DNA of 42,267 nucleotides from Verrucomicrobiota bacterium (GCA_003218305.1 QHMY01000082.1:1-42267), one strand, 5' to 3'; positions 27,738-38,313 are shown, counted from the first letter of the stretch. The notes: generated by a model not told the origin, from the sequence alone. A program made the numbers and translations.

Positions 27738-27977
27738 CTATTCGGAACCATTGGGTTGCGCCCCATGCACTTCGAGCTGCGTAATCATCGGCACATCAAC
27801 CATGAAATAGGAGGGTGTTTGCTCAATCGGTGATGTTACAAAAGCCGTGCGACCGTGGCCCATTATTGCAATAAAATCTGGATGCGGAACATGGAGGGAC
27901 CGGCCGTCGGCAACGTGAATCGTAAAGGGCTGAAAAGGAGCCGCATGCATAGCCTCTCGCAATTTTTCTAATTTCAT
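27738..27977 (-). CDS. Small conserved-type hypothetical protein (79 aa)
   Basis: MKLEKLREAMHAAPFQPFTIHVADGRSLHVPHPDFIAIMGHGRTAFVTSPIEQTPSYFMVDVPMITQLEVHGAQPNGSE; resembles the 'PFxPFTIxxADGRxxxVxHPDF' small protein family. Confidence 0.75.
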   Translation of the reverse strand: MKLEKLREAMHAAPFQPFTIHVADGRSLHVPHPDFIAIMGHGRTAFVTSPIEQTPSYFMVDVPMITQLEVHGAQPNGSE

Positions 27978-28000
27978 AATCTGTGGGGATACACGCGAAG

Positions 28001-28882
28001 CTAATTGCTTCCCTTCAAGCGCGCAATCAGCGTATCGGCCATCACCGCAGGTGTTTCGGCGACGGCAATCCCGGCCGCTTTGAGGGCCTCGATCTTTCCC
28101 GCGGCTGTTCCCTTGCCCCCTGACACAATGGCACCCGCGTGTCCCATGCGCCGGCCCGGCGGTGCCGTCGTCCCCGCGATAAACGCGGCGACCGGCTTCC
28201 GGCAATTCTCCTTGATCCACGCTGCCGCTTCTTCTTCGGCGGTGCCGCCGATTTCACCGATCAGAATCATCGACTCCGTCCCCGGATCGTCGTTGAAAAG
28301 CTTTACCGCATCGAGATGCGACATTCCGTTGATGGGATCGCCTCCAATGCCGATGCAGGTCGATTGGCCGAGGCCCCGCGAAGTTAATTGCCAGACTGCC
28401 TCGTAAGTCAGCGTTCCCGAGCGGGAGATCACACCCACACTGCCCGGCTTGTGAATGTAGCCCGGCATGATCCCGATCTTGCAGGCGCCCGGAGTGATGA
28501 TTCCCGGGCAGTTTGGGCCAATGAGACGGCTCGGCCGGCCGGCCATTTCTGCTTTTACCCGCATCATGTCCATCACCGGAATTCCTTCCGTGATGCAAAT
28601 GACAAGCTCCACTCCCGCGTCAACCGCTTCGAGAATTCCGTCGGCTGCTCCCGCTGCCGGCACAAAAATCACTGAGACATTGCACCTGGTTTCCTGTCGC
28701 GCTTCCCAGACGGTATCGAAGACCGGCACTTTGCCGTCGAACTTTTGGCCACCTTTTCCGGGCGTCACGCCGGCGACCACATTCGTCCCGTACTCCATGC
28801 ATTGCCGGGCATGAAATCCACCGGTGTTGCCGGTAATTCCCTGGACCACGAGACGCGTGTTTTTGTCGACCAATACGGACAT
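28001..28882 (-). CDS. sucD: Succinyl-CoA synthetase alpha subunit
   Basis: [45 protein letters not shown]...[31 protein letters not shown]...[14 protein letters not shown]. Confidence 0.97.
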   Translation of the reverse strand: MSVLVDKNTRLVVQGITGNTGGFHARQCMEYGTNVVAGVTPGKGGQKFDGKVPVFDTVWEARQETRCNVSVIFVPAAGAADGILEAVDAGVELVICITEGIPVMDMMRVKAEMAGRPSRLIGPNCPGIITPGACKIGIMPGYIHKPGSVGVISRSGTLTYEAVWQLTSRGLGQSTCIGIGGDPINGMSHLDAVKLFNDDPGTESMILIGEIGGTAEEEAAAWIKENCRKPVAAFIAGTTAPPGRRMGHAGAIVSGGKGTAAGKIEALKAAGIAVAETPAVMADTLIARLKGSN

Positions 28883-28885
28883 TCG

Positions 28886-29236
28886 CTATTTCCTTTTGTG
28901 CACGACCAGTTTGTTTCCGTCCGGATCTCGAAATTGCGCCATCCAGCAGACCGGCGTCTCGAGCTTATCCATATCAAATTGCACTCCGCGTTCCTTCAAG
29001 ATCGCGATGGTGGCATCGATGTCGTCCACTTCAAACGCCACCGTCGTTCCGTCGCGCGATGGCTGCCAGGAGGGATGGCAACCCACCCCGATCGTCGTCT
29101 CACCCAGATCGTATTCGACCCAGGCGCCGCCCATCGCCGTCGCGCCCGGCTTCAGTTCAAGTGTCTCCTGGTAGAATTTCCGCGCCCGCTCGGCGTCGGA
29201 AACCGCGATGGCGACAAATGCAACTTCCTTGATCAT
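28886..29236 (-). CDS. VOC (glyoxalase/bleomycin resistance) family protein
   Basis: VAFVAIAVSDAERARKFYQETLELKPG...GTTVAFEVDDIDATIAILKERGV...FRDPDGNKLVVHKRK. Confidence 0.9.
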   Translation of the reverse strand: MIKEVAFVAIAVSDAERARKFYQETLELKPGATAMGGAWVEYDLGETTIGVGCHPSWQPSRDGTTVAFEVDDIDATIAILKERGVQFDMDKLETPVCWMAQFRDPDGNKLVVHKRK

Positions 29237-29254
29237 ATCGCTTTCGTTTGTTCG

Positions 29255-29617
29255 CTAGGCTGATTTCAGTGCGTGAATGATGATTTTGTTTCCGTCGGGA
29301 TCTTGCACCACGGCCATGCGACAAACCGGACTTTCGATTCCCTCGGCGGCGAAGGGCGCACCCGCGTCTTTCAGACTCTTGATCGCGGCATCGAAATCTT
29401 CCACTTCAATCGCGACACTCGTGCCGTCTGCCGATGGCTTCCATTGATCGCCCACGCTACCGATCGCGAGCGTGTCCGGTCCGATCTCATATTCAATCCA
29501 AACGCCTTCCCCAAATTCGCCGGAAACCTTTAACCCCAACACCTTTTCGTAAAAAGCGCGCGCACGTTTGATGTCGGTTACCGGAATTCCGGTGAAGGCG
29601 ATCTTCTTCGCTTTCAT
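29255..29617 (-). CDS. VOC family protein, paralogue of the adjacent gene
   Basis: [46 protein letters not shown]...[20 protein letters not shown] overlaps the sucC TGA (ATGA). Confidence 0.9.
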   Translation of the reverse strand: MKAKKIAFTGIPVTDIKRARAFYEKVLGLKVSGEFGEGVWIEYEIGPDTLAIGSVGDQWKPSADGTSVAIEVEDFDAAIKSLKDAGAPFAAEGIESPVCRMAVVQDPDGNKIIIHALKSA

Positions 29618-30804
29618 TTTCCTCCTCCGGCCGCTTTCACAACCTTTTCCGCGGCATCCGCGAGATCGCCAGCCGTGATCACCGCCAGACCGGATTCCGC
29701 GAGCAACTTCTTGCCAGCTTCCATGTTCGTGCCCTCCAACCGCGCCACCAGAGGGACCGGCAGGTTCACCGCCTTCACCGCATCGATGATTCCCTGCGCA
29801 ATCACATCGCATTTCATGATGCCGCCAAAAATGTTGACCAGGATCGCTTTTACTTTGTCGTCGGAAATCAGGATCTTGAACGCTTCCGTCACCTGATCCC
29901 CCGTCGCGCTGCCGCCGACATCCAGGAAGTTTGCGGGGCTGCCGCCGTAAGACTTGATGATATCCATCGTGGCCATGGCCAGACCCGCGCCATTGACCAG
30001 GCAGGCGATGTTTCCATCGAGCCCGATGTAATTCAGGCCGTGCTTCGACGCTTCCACTTCGCGCGGATCCTCTTCCGCGATGTCACGCATCGCCGCCAGC
30101 TCTGGGTGCCGATAAAGCGCGTTGTCGTCAAAGTTGAATTTCGCATCGAGCGCCAGCACCTGGCCCTCCGGCGTCACTACCAGCGGATTCACTTCCACCA
30201 TTGAGCAGTCGCAGGCTAGAAAAGTGCGATACAAACCCTCGAACAATTTCGCCGCCGCTTTCGCCTGAGTTCCTTCGAATCCCAGCTGCTTCGCCAGTTT
30301 GCGGGTTTGAAAAGCCTGCAAACCCGCCAGCGGATGGATTTTTTCCCGCAGGATTTTCTCCGGCGATTTTTCGGCCACTGCCTCGATTTCGACCCCGCCT
30401 TCGGTGCTCGCTACCACAATGGGTCCGGCGGTCGCCCGATCGAGCAGAATGGCAAAATAGATTTCGCGCGCGATGTCTACCGACTCCGCGACCAGCACCT
30501 TGTTGACGACGCGGCCGGCCGGCCCTGTCTGGTGGGTGACCAAAGTTTGCCCAAGCATTTTCGACGCAACGTCGCGCACCTCCTCGGGCGACTTGCACAA
30601 GTGGACTCCGCCTTTGAATCCATTCGCGAACGTCCCCTTCCCTCGCCCGCCGGCGTGAACTTGCGCCTTGATTACGAGATTGTCCGTCCCCAATTCTCGC
30701 GCCGCCTGCTCCGCTTCCTCCGGCGTGGAGGCAGCCTTGCCCCGCGGCGTGGCGACGCCGAATTTTTGCAGCAATTCTTTCGCCTGATATTCGTGGATGT
30801 TCAT
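29614..30804 (-). CDS. sucC: Succinyl-CoA synthetase beta subunit (ADP-forming type)
   Basis: [39 protein letters not shown]...[12 protein letters not shown]...[17 protein letters not shown]. Listed ORF to 30987 is over-extended. Confidence 0.97.
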   Translation of the reverse strand: MNIHEYQAKELLQKFGVATPRGKAASTPEEAEQAARELGTDNLVIKAQVHAGGRGKGTFANGFKGGVHLCKSPEEVRDVASKMLGQTLVTHQTGPAGRVVNKVLVAESVDIAREIYFAILLDRATAGPIVVASTEGGVEIEAVAEKSPEKILREKIHPLAGLQAFQTRKLAKQLGFEGTQAKAAAKLFEGLYRTFLACDCSMVEVNPLVVTPEGQVLALDAKFNFDDNALYRHPELAAMRDIAEEDPREVEASKHGLNYIGLDGNIACLVNGAGLAMATMDIIKSYGGSPANFLDVGGSATGDQVTEAFKILISDDKVKAILVNIFGGIMKCDVIAQGIIDAVKAVNLPVPLVARLEGTNMEAGKKLLAESGLAVITAGDLADAAEKVVKAAGGGK

Positions 30805-30901
30805 CGAGCCTTGTCGCTGACCACTAAGCCTTTGAACGGCGCGCCCGGCAATCGAAAAGAACGATTGCAATGGCAGGACGGTATCGCAAAGTTCGCCTCG
30901 C

Positions 30902-32932
30902 ATGGCCGGGGCTGACTTTGAGGATGCATCTCTGTTGGAAAAGGCCACTGAAGCGGACGATCTCCGCGATTCGGCCGCGAAGAACATTCGCGAATTGCTC
31001 GGAGCTTCGGCCTCACCGGTTTACGCCGCCGCCGTTTCCGAGCTCGCGCGCGCGGGAGAATGGGCGGAGCTCAACGACCGCTTCTACAAAACCCTCGCTT
31101 TCGGCACGGGCGGCCTGCGCGGGCGGACCATTGGGAAGATTGTCACCCGCGCGGAACGGGACGAGGCAGACCCGCAGGAGCGACCACGATTCCCTTGCGT
31201 GGGAACGAACGCGATGAACGATTTCAATGTCAGCCGCGCTACTCAGGGGCTCGTCGCCTATCTGCACGAGTGGCGCCTTCGCCAAAAAATCGAGGGACCA
31301 CCGAAGATTGTGATCGCCTACGATTCGCGGCATTTCTCGAAGGAATTCGCGGAACTGGCCGCCAGGACCGCCGTGGAAAATGGTTGCGATGCCCGCGTCT
31401 TCGAAGGCCCGCGATCGACGCCGGAACTCTCCTTCGCCGTCCGGCAGCTCCGGGCGAGCGCCGGCATCGTAATCACGGCCAGCCACAACCCGCCGCATGA
31501 CAATGGCTATAAAGTCTATTTCGACGACGGCGCCCAAGTGATCGAGCCGCACGCCGGCGGGATCATCGCGCAGGTCAACAGTATTAAGAGCGAGACCTCC
31601 GCCACCAAACCGGAAAAAGGCGGCGAAGTGAGCACGGTCGGGCGCGAAATCGACGAAGCCTACATGAAGCGGCTCGAAAGCCTGATCCTGAATCGCGAAC
31701 TCGTTCGGTCGGCCAAATCGCTTCGCATCGTTTTTACGCCCCTGCACGGTACGGGCGGCGTCATCATCAAACCGATGCTCGAACGGCTCGGTTTCAACTT
31801 CCAGGTGGTCGAGGCACAGGACCGTTTTGATGGGGATTTTCCCACGGTCGATTCTCCCAACCCCGAGAACGCCGCCGCCCTGGCGCTTGGGGTCGAGCTG
31901 GCCGAAAAGGAAAACGCCGATCTGGTTATCGCGACGGATCCGGACTGCGATCGCATGGGAGTTGCCATTCGAACCGCGAACGGCCAGATGGCCCTGATCA
32001 CGGGCAACCAGATTGGTTCCCTCCTCGCCTACTACCGGGCGAAGACGCTTTTTGAAATGGGCGTGCTCACCAAGGAGAACGCGTCCCGCGCCGTCATCAT
32101 CAAGACTTTCGTCACCACCGATCTGCAAAAGGCGATCGCAGAACATTATGGTATCCGCTGTGTCGAGACGTTGACCGGTTTCAAATACATCGGGGCGAAG
32201 CTGGGCAAGTACGAACGCGAGCTCCTGGCGGCTCTGGGTAGGGACGCCGCGCTGCGGCGTCCGAACGAGTCCTCTCCCGCCGCCACCGGCGCGGAGCGCC
32301 GTCCCTACCGGGAAATGTCTGAGGAGGAAACTCGTGAGCTCCGGCTTGCCCACTCGTCCTACTGCTTCTTTGCCGGCGAAGAAAGCTATGGGTATACCGG
32401 CGGCGATTTCGCCCGCGACAAGGATGGCAACGGTGCCTCCATCATGTTTTGCGAGGTTGCTGCTTGGGCGAAGTCGCGCAACCTGACGGTCGACGCGCTC
32501 CTCGATGAGATTTTTTCCGAGTTCGGCTATTTCCAGGAATTCACCGGATCACTTACCTTCGACGGAGCCGAGGGAGCGGAGACGATTGCGCGTTTGCTGG
32601 GATCGTATGTCACCCGTCCTCCAACTGAGATGCTGGGAGCGCAATTGATCCAGGTGAAAAACTTCGAAACCGACACCTACCGGGACATCGAGGGCGAGGA
32701 GATTCCGAAAGAAAAAATGCTGGTGTTCGCGTTTGGGGACCACACTCGCATCGCGATCCGCGCTTCCGGGACCGAACCCAAGATCAAATATTACCTGTTC
32801 GCGCAACGAAGACCGGAGGGGACCCGATTCAGTGCGGCGGAGCTGGCTGAACAAAAACGCCAGGTGAGCGAGCATCTGAAACGGGTCTGGGCTTGGCTGC
32901 GCCAGGATGCGTCGGTGCGGACGGTCGCATAA
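30902..32932 (+). CDS. Phosphoglucomutase/phosphomannomutase (phosphohexomutase family)
   Basis: [83 protein letters not shown]. Confidence 0.95.
   Translation: MAGADFEDASLLEKATEADDLRDSAAKNIRELLGASASPVYAAAVSELARAGEWAELNDRFYKTLAFGTGGLRGRTIGKIVTRAERDEADPQERPRFPCVGTNAMNDFNVSRATQGLVAYLHEWRLRQKIEGPPKIVIAYDSRHFSKEFAELAARTAVENGCDARVFEGPRSTPELSFAVRQLRASAGIVITASHNPPHDNGYKVYFDDGAQVIEPHAGGIIAQVNSIKSETSATKPEKGGEVSTVGREIDEAYMKRLESLILNRELVRSAKSLRIVFTPLHGTGGVIIKPMLERLGFNFQVVEAQDRFDGDFPTVDSPNPENAAALALGVELAEKENADLVIATDPDCDRMGVAIRTANGQMALITGNQIGSLLAYYRAKTLFEMGVLTKENASRAVIIKTFVTTDLQKAIAEHYGIRCVETLTGFKYIGAKLGKYERELLAALGRDAALRRPNESSPAATGAERRPYREMSEEETRELRLAHSSYCFFAGEESYGYTGGDFARDKDGNGASIMFCEVAAWAKSRNLTVDALLDEIFSEFGYFQEFTGSLTFDGAEGAETIARLLGSYVTRPPTEMLGAQLIQVKNFETDTYRDIEGEEIPKEKMLVFAFGDHTRIAIRASGTEPKIKYYLFAQRRPEGTRFSAAELAEQKRQVSEHLKRVWAWLRQDASVRTVA
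32237..32309. repeat. REP-like two-hairpin palindromic element inserted within the phosphohexomutase ORF
   Basis: Terminal inverted repeat GGTAGGGACG...CGTCCCTACC; hairpin GGACGCCGC-GCT-GCGGCGTCC (32242-32262); hairpin CGGCGC-GGA-GCGCCG (32287-32301). Translates in frame as [25 protein letters not shown]. Confidence 0.8.
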
Positions 32933-32971
32933 GCAGCTCGACAACCTGGCTGGGACACGGGAAATTTTCTT

Positions 32972-33286
32972 ATGGCTCGCGAAATCAATCTGGGTGGAGG
33001 CGAAATCACCCTCTTGAAGAAGATCGGCCTGGGAGGCGGACAGATGTACGGCAAGCTGCTGATCGATCGCGTCGATGGAATGGAGACCGCGGAGTTCCTC
33101 GAGACGCTCATCGGCTTGATTGATCAGGGTTACGTTCTCTCAAACAAAGTAAACATTCGACTGATCGAAGAGGCCGAGAAGGCGTTCTTTCGGGTCAACG
33201 CCGCCTACGCCAAGGATTTGCGCGATGCCGTGAATCCCGGGCGAAAGCGGGACCAGCAGCGAATGAAGCGTCAACGGCGCCTCTGA
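32972..33286 (+). CDS. Small hypothetical protein (104 aa)
   Basis: MAREINLGGGEITLLKKIGLGGGQMYGKLLIDRVDGMETAEFLETLIGLIDQGYVLSNKVNIRLIEEAEKAFFRVN...; no family recognised. Confidence 0.7.
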   Translation: MAREINLGGGEITLLKKIGLGGGQMYGKLLIDRVDGMETAEFLETLIGLIDQGYVLSNKVNIRLIEEAEKAFFRVNAAYAKDLRDAVNPGRKRDQQRMKRQRRL

Positions 33287-33294
33287 CAATACGA

Positions 33295-34950
33295 GTGGCC
33301 GCGTTTCCAAAAGCGCTGCGGCTCTGGCCGTGGCTGGCAGCGATACTGAGCGGCTTACTTTGCACCGCCTGCTTCGCACCGTTTGATCAGGGGTGGCTCT
33401 GCTGGGTCGCGTTGACGCCCCTGCTCGCGGCGATTTGGTTTTCGGGCGCCAATTCGAAACGTCGCTGGTTGCGCGATCTCCTGCTGGGATACGTCGCCGG
33501 GCTGGCGTTTTTCTGGTCTGTTTTTTCCTGGCTCAGGACCGTGACCGTGCCCGGCCTGTTCCTGGTCGGAGCCTACATGTCTATTTATTTTGCGCTCTGG
33601 AGCTGGGTCTGCGGATTGTTGCGCCCATCGCTGCGCGCTCCTGTGGAGGTGGATCGCGGAACGCCACCGCCGCCTGAGGAAGAAGCGTTGCGTGCCCGGT
33701 CCCCCTGGTTGCGTTCGACGAACAACCTTCGTCTCGCTTTTCTTCTCGCGACCGTCTGGGTCGCCCAGGAATGGCTGCGGAGCGTGGTTTTTTCCGGATG
33801 GGGTTGGAACACCCTCGGGGCCGCTTTGCATGCCCAATTGGTCCTCATTCAAATCGTCGAATACACCGGCGTGCCCGGACTTTCCTTCCTGGTCGCATTT
33901 ACCAACGTTATTCTCCTCGCAACCATCCGCCGCCTCATCCTGGAAACGCGGGTCCGGCCGATCCGCCCCCATTACGATTTCACGCTGACGATGGCGGCGA
34001 TTATCGCCGTCATGAGCTTCGGCCTCAGGACGTTGCAAACTGGGCAGCCCTCGAAGCCTCTCCGGGTGGCCCTGGTCCAACCCAACATTCCACGCGAGCA
34101 AAAATTCAGCCCGATGTTTGCGCAGCAAACTTTTGATCAATTCACCGGTTTGAGTACTCCCGCCCTTAGTTCCAGTGCCCCGCCGGACCTAATCGTCTGG
34201 CCGGAAAGCTCGATGCCGGGCCCGGTCCTGCAGGACGAGCTCAGTTTCCAATTCGTCATGGACTTTGCCACCTCGGCCAAGACCGACCTGCTCCTCGGCA
34301 CGCTCGATCTGGATGAAACGCGCGATTACAACGCAGCGCTTCTCGTCGCAGAAAGCGGGCAGCGCGCCCAAATTTATCGGAAAATTCACCTCGTCCCGTT
34401 CGGCGAATATATTCCGGGCCGGCATACCATTCCGTTGCTTGCGCGCGTGGTGGGCGATCAGGTCCCGAGTGATTTCGCTTTCGGCAAGGATTACACGGTC
34501 TTTCGCCTGACGAATGATAAGGCCTTTGTGGCGCCCTTGATTTGCTTCGAGGATACGATCGGAGATTTGGCGAGGCAGTTCGTTCTCGGGGGGGCCAACC
34601 TCCTGGCCAACGTCACGAATGACGGCTGGTTCCTGCGCTCCGCCGGTTCGCAGCAGCATTTGGCCAATGCGGTCTTCCGTTGCATCGAAACGCGCCTGCC
34701 GATGGTGCGGGCGGCGAATACCGGAGTTACCTGCACCATCACTCCGTTAGGCCAGATTTCCTCGAGCCACCTCCTGCCTCCTTTCACAGAAGGTGTCCTC
34801 CTGGGAGAAGTGAACCTGCCCACCGAGCGCGTTCTTACCTTTTACGTGCGGCACGGCGAGATCTTCACCTACGGGTGCGTCGGCGTTTCGATCCTGATGT
34901 TCCTGTTCCTTGGAGCGCAACGACTCCTTAGACGCCGCAAGTCAGCATAG
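33295..34950 (+). CDS. lnt: Apolipoprotein N-acyltransferase
   Basis: GTG start; multiple N-terminal TMs; carbon-nitrogen hydrolase domain VALVQPNIPREQKF, VWPESSMPGP, KIHLVPFGEYIPG, LICFEDTIGDLARQF, NVTNDGWF. Confidence 0.95.
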   Translation: MAAFPKALRLWPWLAAILSGLLCTACFAPFDQGWLCWVALTPLLAAIWFSGANSKRRWLRDLLLGYVAGLAFFWSVFSWLRTVTVPGLFLVGAYMSIYFALWSWVCGLLRPSLRAPVEVDRGTPPPPEEEALRARSPWLRSTNNLRLAFLLATVWVAQEWLRSVVFSGWGWNTLGAALHAQLVLIQIVEYTGVPGLSFLVAFTNVILLATIRRLILETRVRPIRPHYDFTLTMAAIIAVMSFGLRTLQTGQPSKPLRVALVQPNIPREQKFSPMFAQQTFDQFTGLSTPALSSSAPPDLIVWPESSMPGPVLQDELSFQFVMDFATSAKTDLLLGTLDLDETRDYNAALLVAESGQRAQIYRKIHLVPFGEYIPGRHTIPLLARVVGDQVPSDFAFGKDYTVFRLTNDKAFVAPLICFEDTIGDLARQFVLGGANLLANVTNDGWFLRSAGSQQHLANAVFRCIETRLPMVRAANTGVTCTITPLGQISSSHLLPPFTEGVLLGEVNLPTERVLTFYVRHGEIFTYGCVGVSILMFLFLGAQRLLRRRKSA

Positions 34951-35096
34951 GCATCAAGGAGGGGCGCTTTCCAAACCGCCCATTCCGCCACGCTGCGAAG
35001 CAGTCACTTTACTCAGCGGGCAAACGCCCCCTTAACGCTCCTTTCGATTTTCCGTGCGAATCGACCCGCGCTTGGTTAATCGTCTCCCTGACTCAA

Positions 35097-36032
35097 ATGC
35101 CCGCAAACTCCGAATTTGCCATCTACGTGCGCGGACTCCGCAAGTCCTACAACGGCTTCGAGGCGGTCAAAGGCATCGACTTCGAAGTCCGGCCGGGCGA
35201 AGTCTTCGGATTGCTCGGCCCAAATGGAGCCGGCAAGACAACCACGGTGGAAATTCTCGAAGGCTTGCGGCCTCGCTCCGCGGGCGAAGTCATGGTGCTT
35301 GGTCTGGATCCCGATCAGCAAAAGAAGCAGCTGAAAGACCGGATTGGCGCCTGTCTCCAGGCGACAAATCTCCCCGACAAGATCACGGTGCGCGAAGCAT
35401 TGGACTTTTTCGGGTCGCTTTACTCGCGCAAAGCCGACGTCAATTCGCTCCTCAAGCGGCTTCAGCTCGAGGAGAAACGAGATGCCGGCTACGCCACCCT
35501 TTCCGGCGGGCAAAAGCAACGGCTCGCTCTCGCCCTCGCTCTGATCAACGATCCTCAGATGCTCTTTCTGGACGAGCCGACAACCGGGCTCGATCCCCAG
35601 GTGCGCCTCGAAATTCGCGACCTGATCGAGGAATTGCGGGCCGACCAGCGCACGATCCTGATGACGACGCACTATATCGAAGAAGCGGAGCGCCTTTGCG
35701 ATCGCGTCGCCATCATCGACGCCGGCCAGATTATCGCCATCGGCACGCCCCGCGACTTGCAGGAGCGAAGCGCCAACCAATCGAGCATCGAAATCAAACT
35801 CGTCCAGCCGCTGCCGGACGCTGCTTTGCCTCAGTGGGCGGAGGCGGGTCGCACCATTGTCAGCGACGATCGGCGTTCGATCATCGTCTACTCCGCGCGT
35901 CCGGCGCGGACACTCGTGGAAATGGTAAAGTGGATCGACGCCAGCGGGTACGAGCTGGATGACATCCGCCTTTCGCGTCCCACCCTGGAAGACGTTTTCA
36001 TTGAGCTGACCGGGAAAAAGTTGCGCGACTGA
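35097..36032 (+). CDS. ABC-2 type transporter ATP-binding protein
   Basis: LLGPNGAGKTTTVEILEGL, LSGGQKQRLALALALINDPQMLFLDEPTTGLDPQ. Confidence 0.95.
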   Translation: MPANSEFAIYVRGLRKSYNGFEAVKGIDFEVRPGEVFGLLGPNGAGKTTTVEILEGLRPRSAGEVMVLGLDPDQQKKQLKDRIGACLQATNLPDKITVREALDFFGSLYSRKADVNSLLKRLQLEEKRDAGYATLSGGQKQRLALALALINDPQMLFLDEPTTGLDPQVRLEIRDLIEELRADQRTILMTTHYIEEAERLCDRVAIIDAGQIIAIGTPRDLQERSANQSSIEIKLVQPLPDAALPQWAEAGRTIVSDDRRSIIVYSARPARTLVEMVKWIDASGYELDDIRLSRPTLEDVFIELTGKKLRD

Positions 36033-36033
36033 A

Positions 36034-38229
36034 ATGAAAGCCTTCCTCGCCTTTCTCAAGATCGACCTGAAGCTGGCGCGCCGAAACCGGGCCGTCCTTT
36101 TCTTCAATTATCTCTTCCCCCTTCTGTTCTTCTTCGCTTTCGGCTTCGCCTTTGGCCGATACGGCAGCGGGATTCTTCTTGTTGTAACCATGGTGACAAC
36201 CATTGGCATTCTCGGGACCGGCTTCTTCGGCGCTGGCATGCGCGCGGTTCAGGAACGGGAAGAAAATATTCTGCGGCGTTACAAGGTTACTCCGATCACA
36301 CCCGTGCCGCTCTTGTGCGCGTCGATCGCCATGGGAGTGATTCTCTACCTTCCCACGGTCGGGCTGATGCTGTTTTTGGCGCACAACATTTTCGGCATGG
36401 CCTATCCGCCAAACTGGGTTTCGCTGCTGATTTTCGTTTGTCTCGGGGTCGCGGCGTTTCGTGCCTTCGGTTTGATCATCGCCGCCGTAGTTAACTCCTC
36501 CCAGGAAGGCAATGTCCTCATTCAGATCATTTACATGCCGATGCTTTTCCTGAGCGGGGCGAGCTTTCCCCTCGCCATCATGCCGGACTGGTTAAAACTC
36601 GTGACGAACTTCGTTCCGGCGAGCTATCTGGTCACGGGGATGGCCGGCATTCTCCAGCATGGGGAATCCATCGCGCAGAATTCTAAGTCCGTGTTCGTGC
36701 TGATCATTACTACGCTGGTCGCGCTTTTTATTGCGACCAAACTGTTTCGCTGGGAGAAGGAAGAAACGATCAAGCCTTCCGCCAAGCTTTGGGTGTTGGT
36801 CGTCCTCCTGCCTTTCTTTCTGCTTGGCGGATATCAGGCCTGGAGTCGACAGGAGTTAACCAAAGTCAAAATTCTCGATCGCGAGCGAGCGCGCACACAT
36901 AACTGGCTCATTCAGAATGCGCGCATTTTTGTCGGCGACGGAAAGGTGATTGAGTCGGGCGCGGTTTTCATCCGGGACGGCAAGATCGAAAACGTCTATG
37001 AGGGAAATTCTCCCGACGCCAAATCACTAAACGCGGAAGCAGTCGACGCGGCGGGCAAGACGGTTTTGCCCGGTTTGATCGACGTGCATGTGCATCTGGG
37101 CGCCACCGGCGGCTTCCCGGAAGATTTCGCGAAGCATGATCCCGCCGCGGCTGCCGAGCGCGCACTCCAATCCTATCTGTATTGCGGCGTCACCGCGGTG
37201 CGCAGCGTGGGAGATCGGCTCGACTACATGTTGAAACTGCGCGGCAAGTTTGGAACCGGCGAAGCGCTCGGCTCGGAATTGTTCTTTTGCGGTCCGCTTT
37301 TCACCGTCGAAGGCGGCCACCCGACCGAGTTCGCTAAGTTTATTCCGGAAGTGATGCGCGCATCATTCGAGGGTGAATTTGTCCGGACTCCGAAAACGGC
37401 GGACGAAGCGCGCCAACAAGTAGATGAATTGTCCGCGAAGCACGTTGATGCCATCAAGGGGGTGCTGGACGAAGGGGTGCCGGGTTATCCCTTCAACCGC
37501 ATGGACGTCGATATCCTGCGCGCCGTCGTTGAGGAAGCGCACTCGCACAAACTGCCCGTCGCTATTCACACGGGAAAAAGCGCGGATGTGGTCGATGCCG
37601 CCGCCCTCGGAGCTGACTCGGTCGAGCACGGCTCGTTCGCCGATGACATTCCCGACGCGACGCTGGCCGAAATGAAGAGCAAGGGAATTGCCTACGATCC
37701 TACTTTGAGCGTGGTGGAAGGCTTCACGAATTTCGCGAAAGGCGACACGACCCTGCTCAAACGCTCCCTCGTTCAGCAGGTGACGCCCAAGGACTTGCTC
37801 TCGGGCACGGAGAAAGCGGCCTCGAGCGACCAATTCAAGGGTCTGCGGGAAGGCTTGACCCATTATCCAATGTCGATGGATACCGGCGGAAAGAACCTGC
37901 TCAAAGCCTGGCGGGCGGGTGTCCTTCTCGTGACCGGTTCGGACGCCGGAAATTTTCTCGTGTTGCACGGATCGACCGTGCAACACGAGATCGAGCTTTG
38001 GGTCGCCGCGGGAGTTCCGATCGAAGTAGCGCTTCAGGCGGCAACCTTGAATGCTGCGAAGCTGCTTCGAGCGGATTCGCGCATCGGGACGGTGGAGGCT
38101 GGCAAAGAAGCCACCCTGCTCATCGTCGATGGCAACCCGATCCAGGATGTCCGCGCTCTTTCCTCCGTTTCCGCCGTCTTTCTGAAAGGCGAACGCGTCC
38201 GCCGCGCGGAACTCTTCGAACAGAAGTAA
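36034..38229 (+). CDS. Fusion protein: ABC-2 permease (N-terminal) + imidazolonepropionase-like amidohydrolase (C-terminal)
   Basis: About six TMs of ABC-2 type, an added TM (LWVLVVLLPFFLLGGYQAW), then amidohydrolase with GLIDVHVHLG, DAIKGVLDEGVPGY, VAIHTGKS, SVEHGSF, VTGSDAGN in one uninterrupted 731-aa ORF. Confidence 0.93.
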   Translation: MKAFLAFLKIDLKLARRNRAVLFFNYLFPLLFFFAFGFAFGRYGSGILLVVTMVTTIGILGTGFFGAGMRAVQEREENILRRYKVTPITPVPLLCASIAMGVILYLPTVGLMLFLAHNIFGMAYPPNWVSLLIFVCLGVAAFRAFGLIIAAVVNSSQEGNVLIQIIYMPMLFLSGASFPLAIMPDWLKLVTNFVPASYLVTGMAGILQHGESIAQNSKSVFVLIITTLVALFIATKLFRWEKEETIKPSAKLWVLVVLLPFFLLGGYQAWSRQELTKVKILDRERARTHNWLIQNARIFVGDGKVIESGAVFIRDGKIENVYEGNSPDAKSLNAEAVDAAGKTVLPGLIDVHVHLGATGGFPEDFAKHDPAAAAERALQSYLYCGVTAVRSVGDRLDYMLKLRGKFGTGEALGSELFFCGPLFTVEGGHPTEFAKFIPEVMRASFEGEFVRTPKTADEARQQVDELSAKHVDAIKGVLDEGVPGYPFNRMDVDILRAVVEEAHSHKLPVAIHTGKSADVVDAAALGADSVEHGSFADDIPDATLAEMKSKGIAYDPTLSVVEGFTNFAKGDTTLLKRSLVQQVTPKDLLSGTEKAASSDQFKGLREGLTHYPMSMDTGGKNLLKAWRAGVLLVTGSDAGNFLVLHGSTVQHEIELWVAAGVPIEVALQAATLNAAKLLRADSRIGTVEAGKEATLLIVDGNPIQDVRALSSVSAVFLKGERVRRAELFEQK

Positions 38230-38313
38230 CGCTGCAAGGCGGAAAAGGAAGGTCGATTTCCAAACGCCGAACCAAGTCAACTGGCGCCTGGCACAAGCGC
38301 CTCTCTAAAAGCA

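Noticed and set aside
31013-32353. 446-aa antisense ORF opposite the phosphohexomutase
   Set aside because: Antisense shadow of a well-recognised enzyme; no domain motifs.
35076-36107. 343-aa minus-strand ORF opposite the ABC ATPase
   Set aside because: Antisense shadow; the plus-strand ATPase has Walker A/B and signature motifs.
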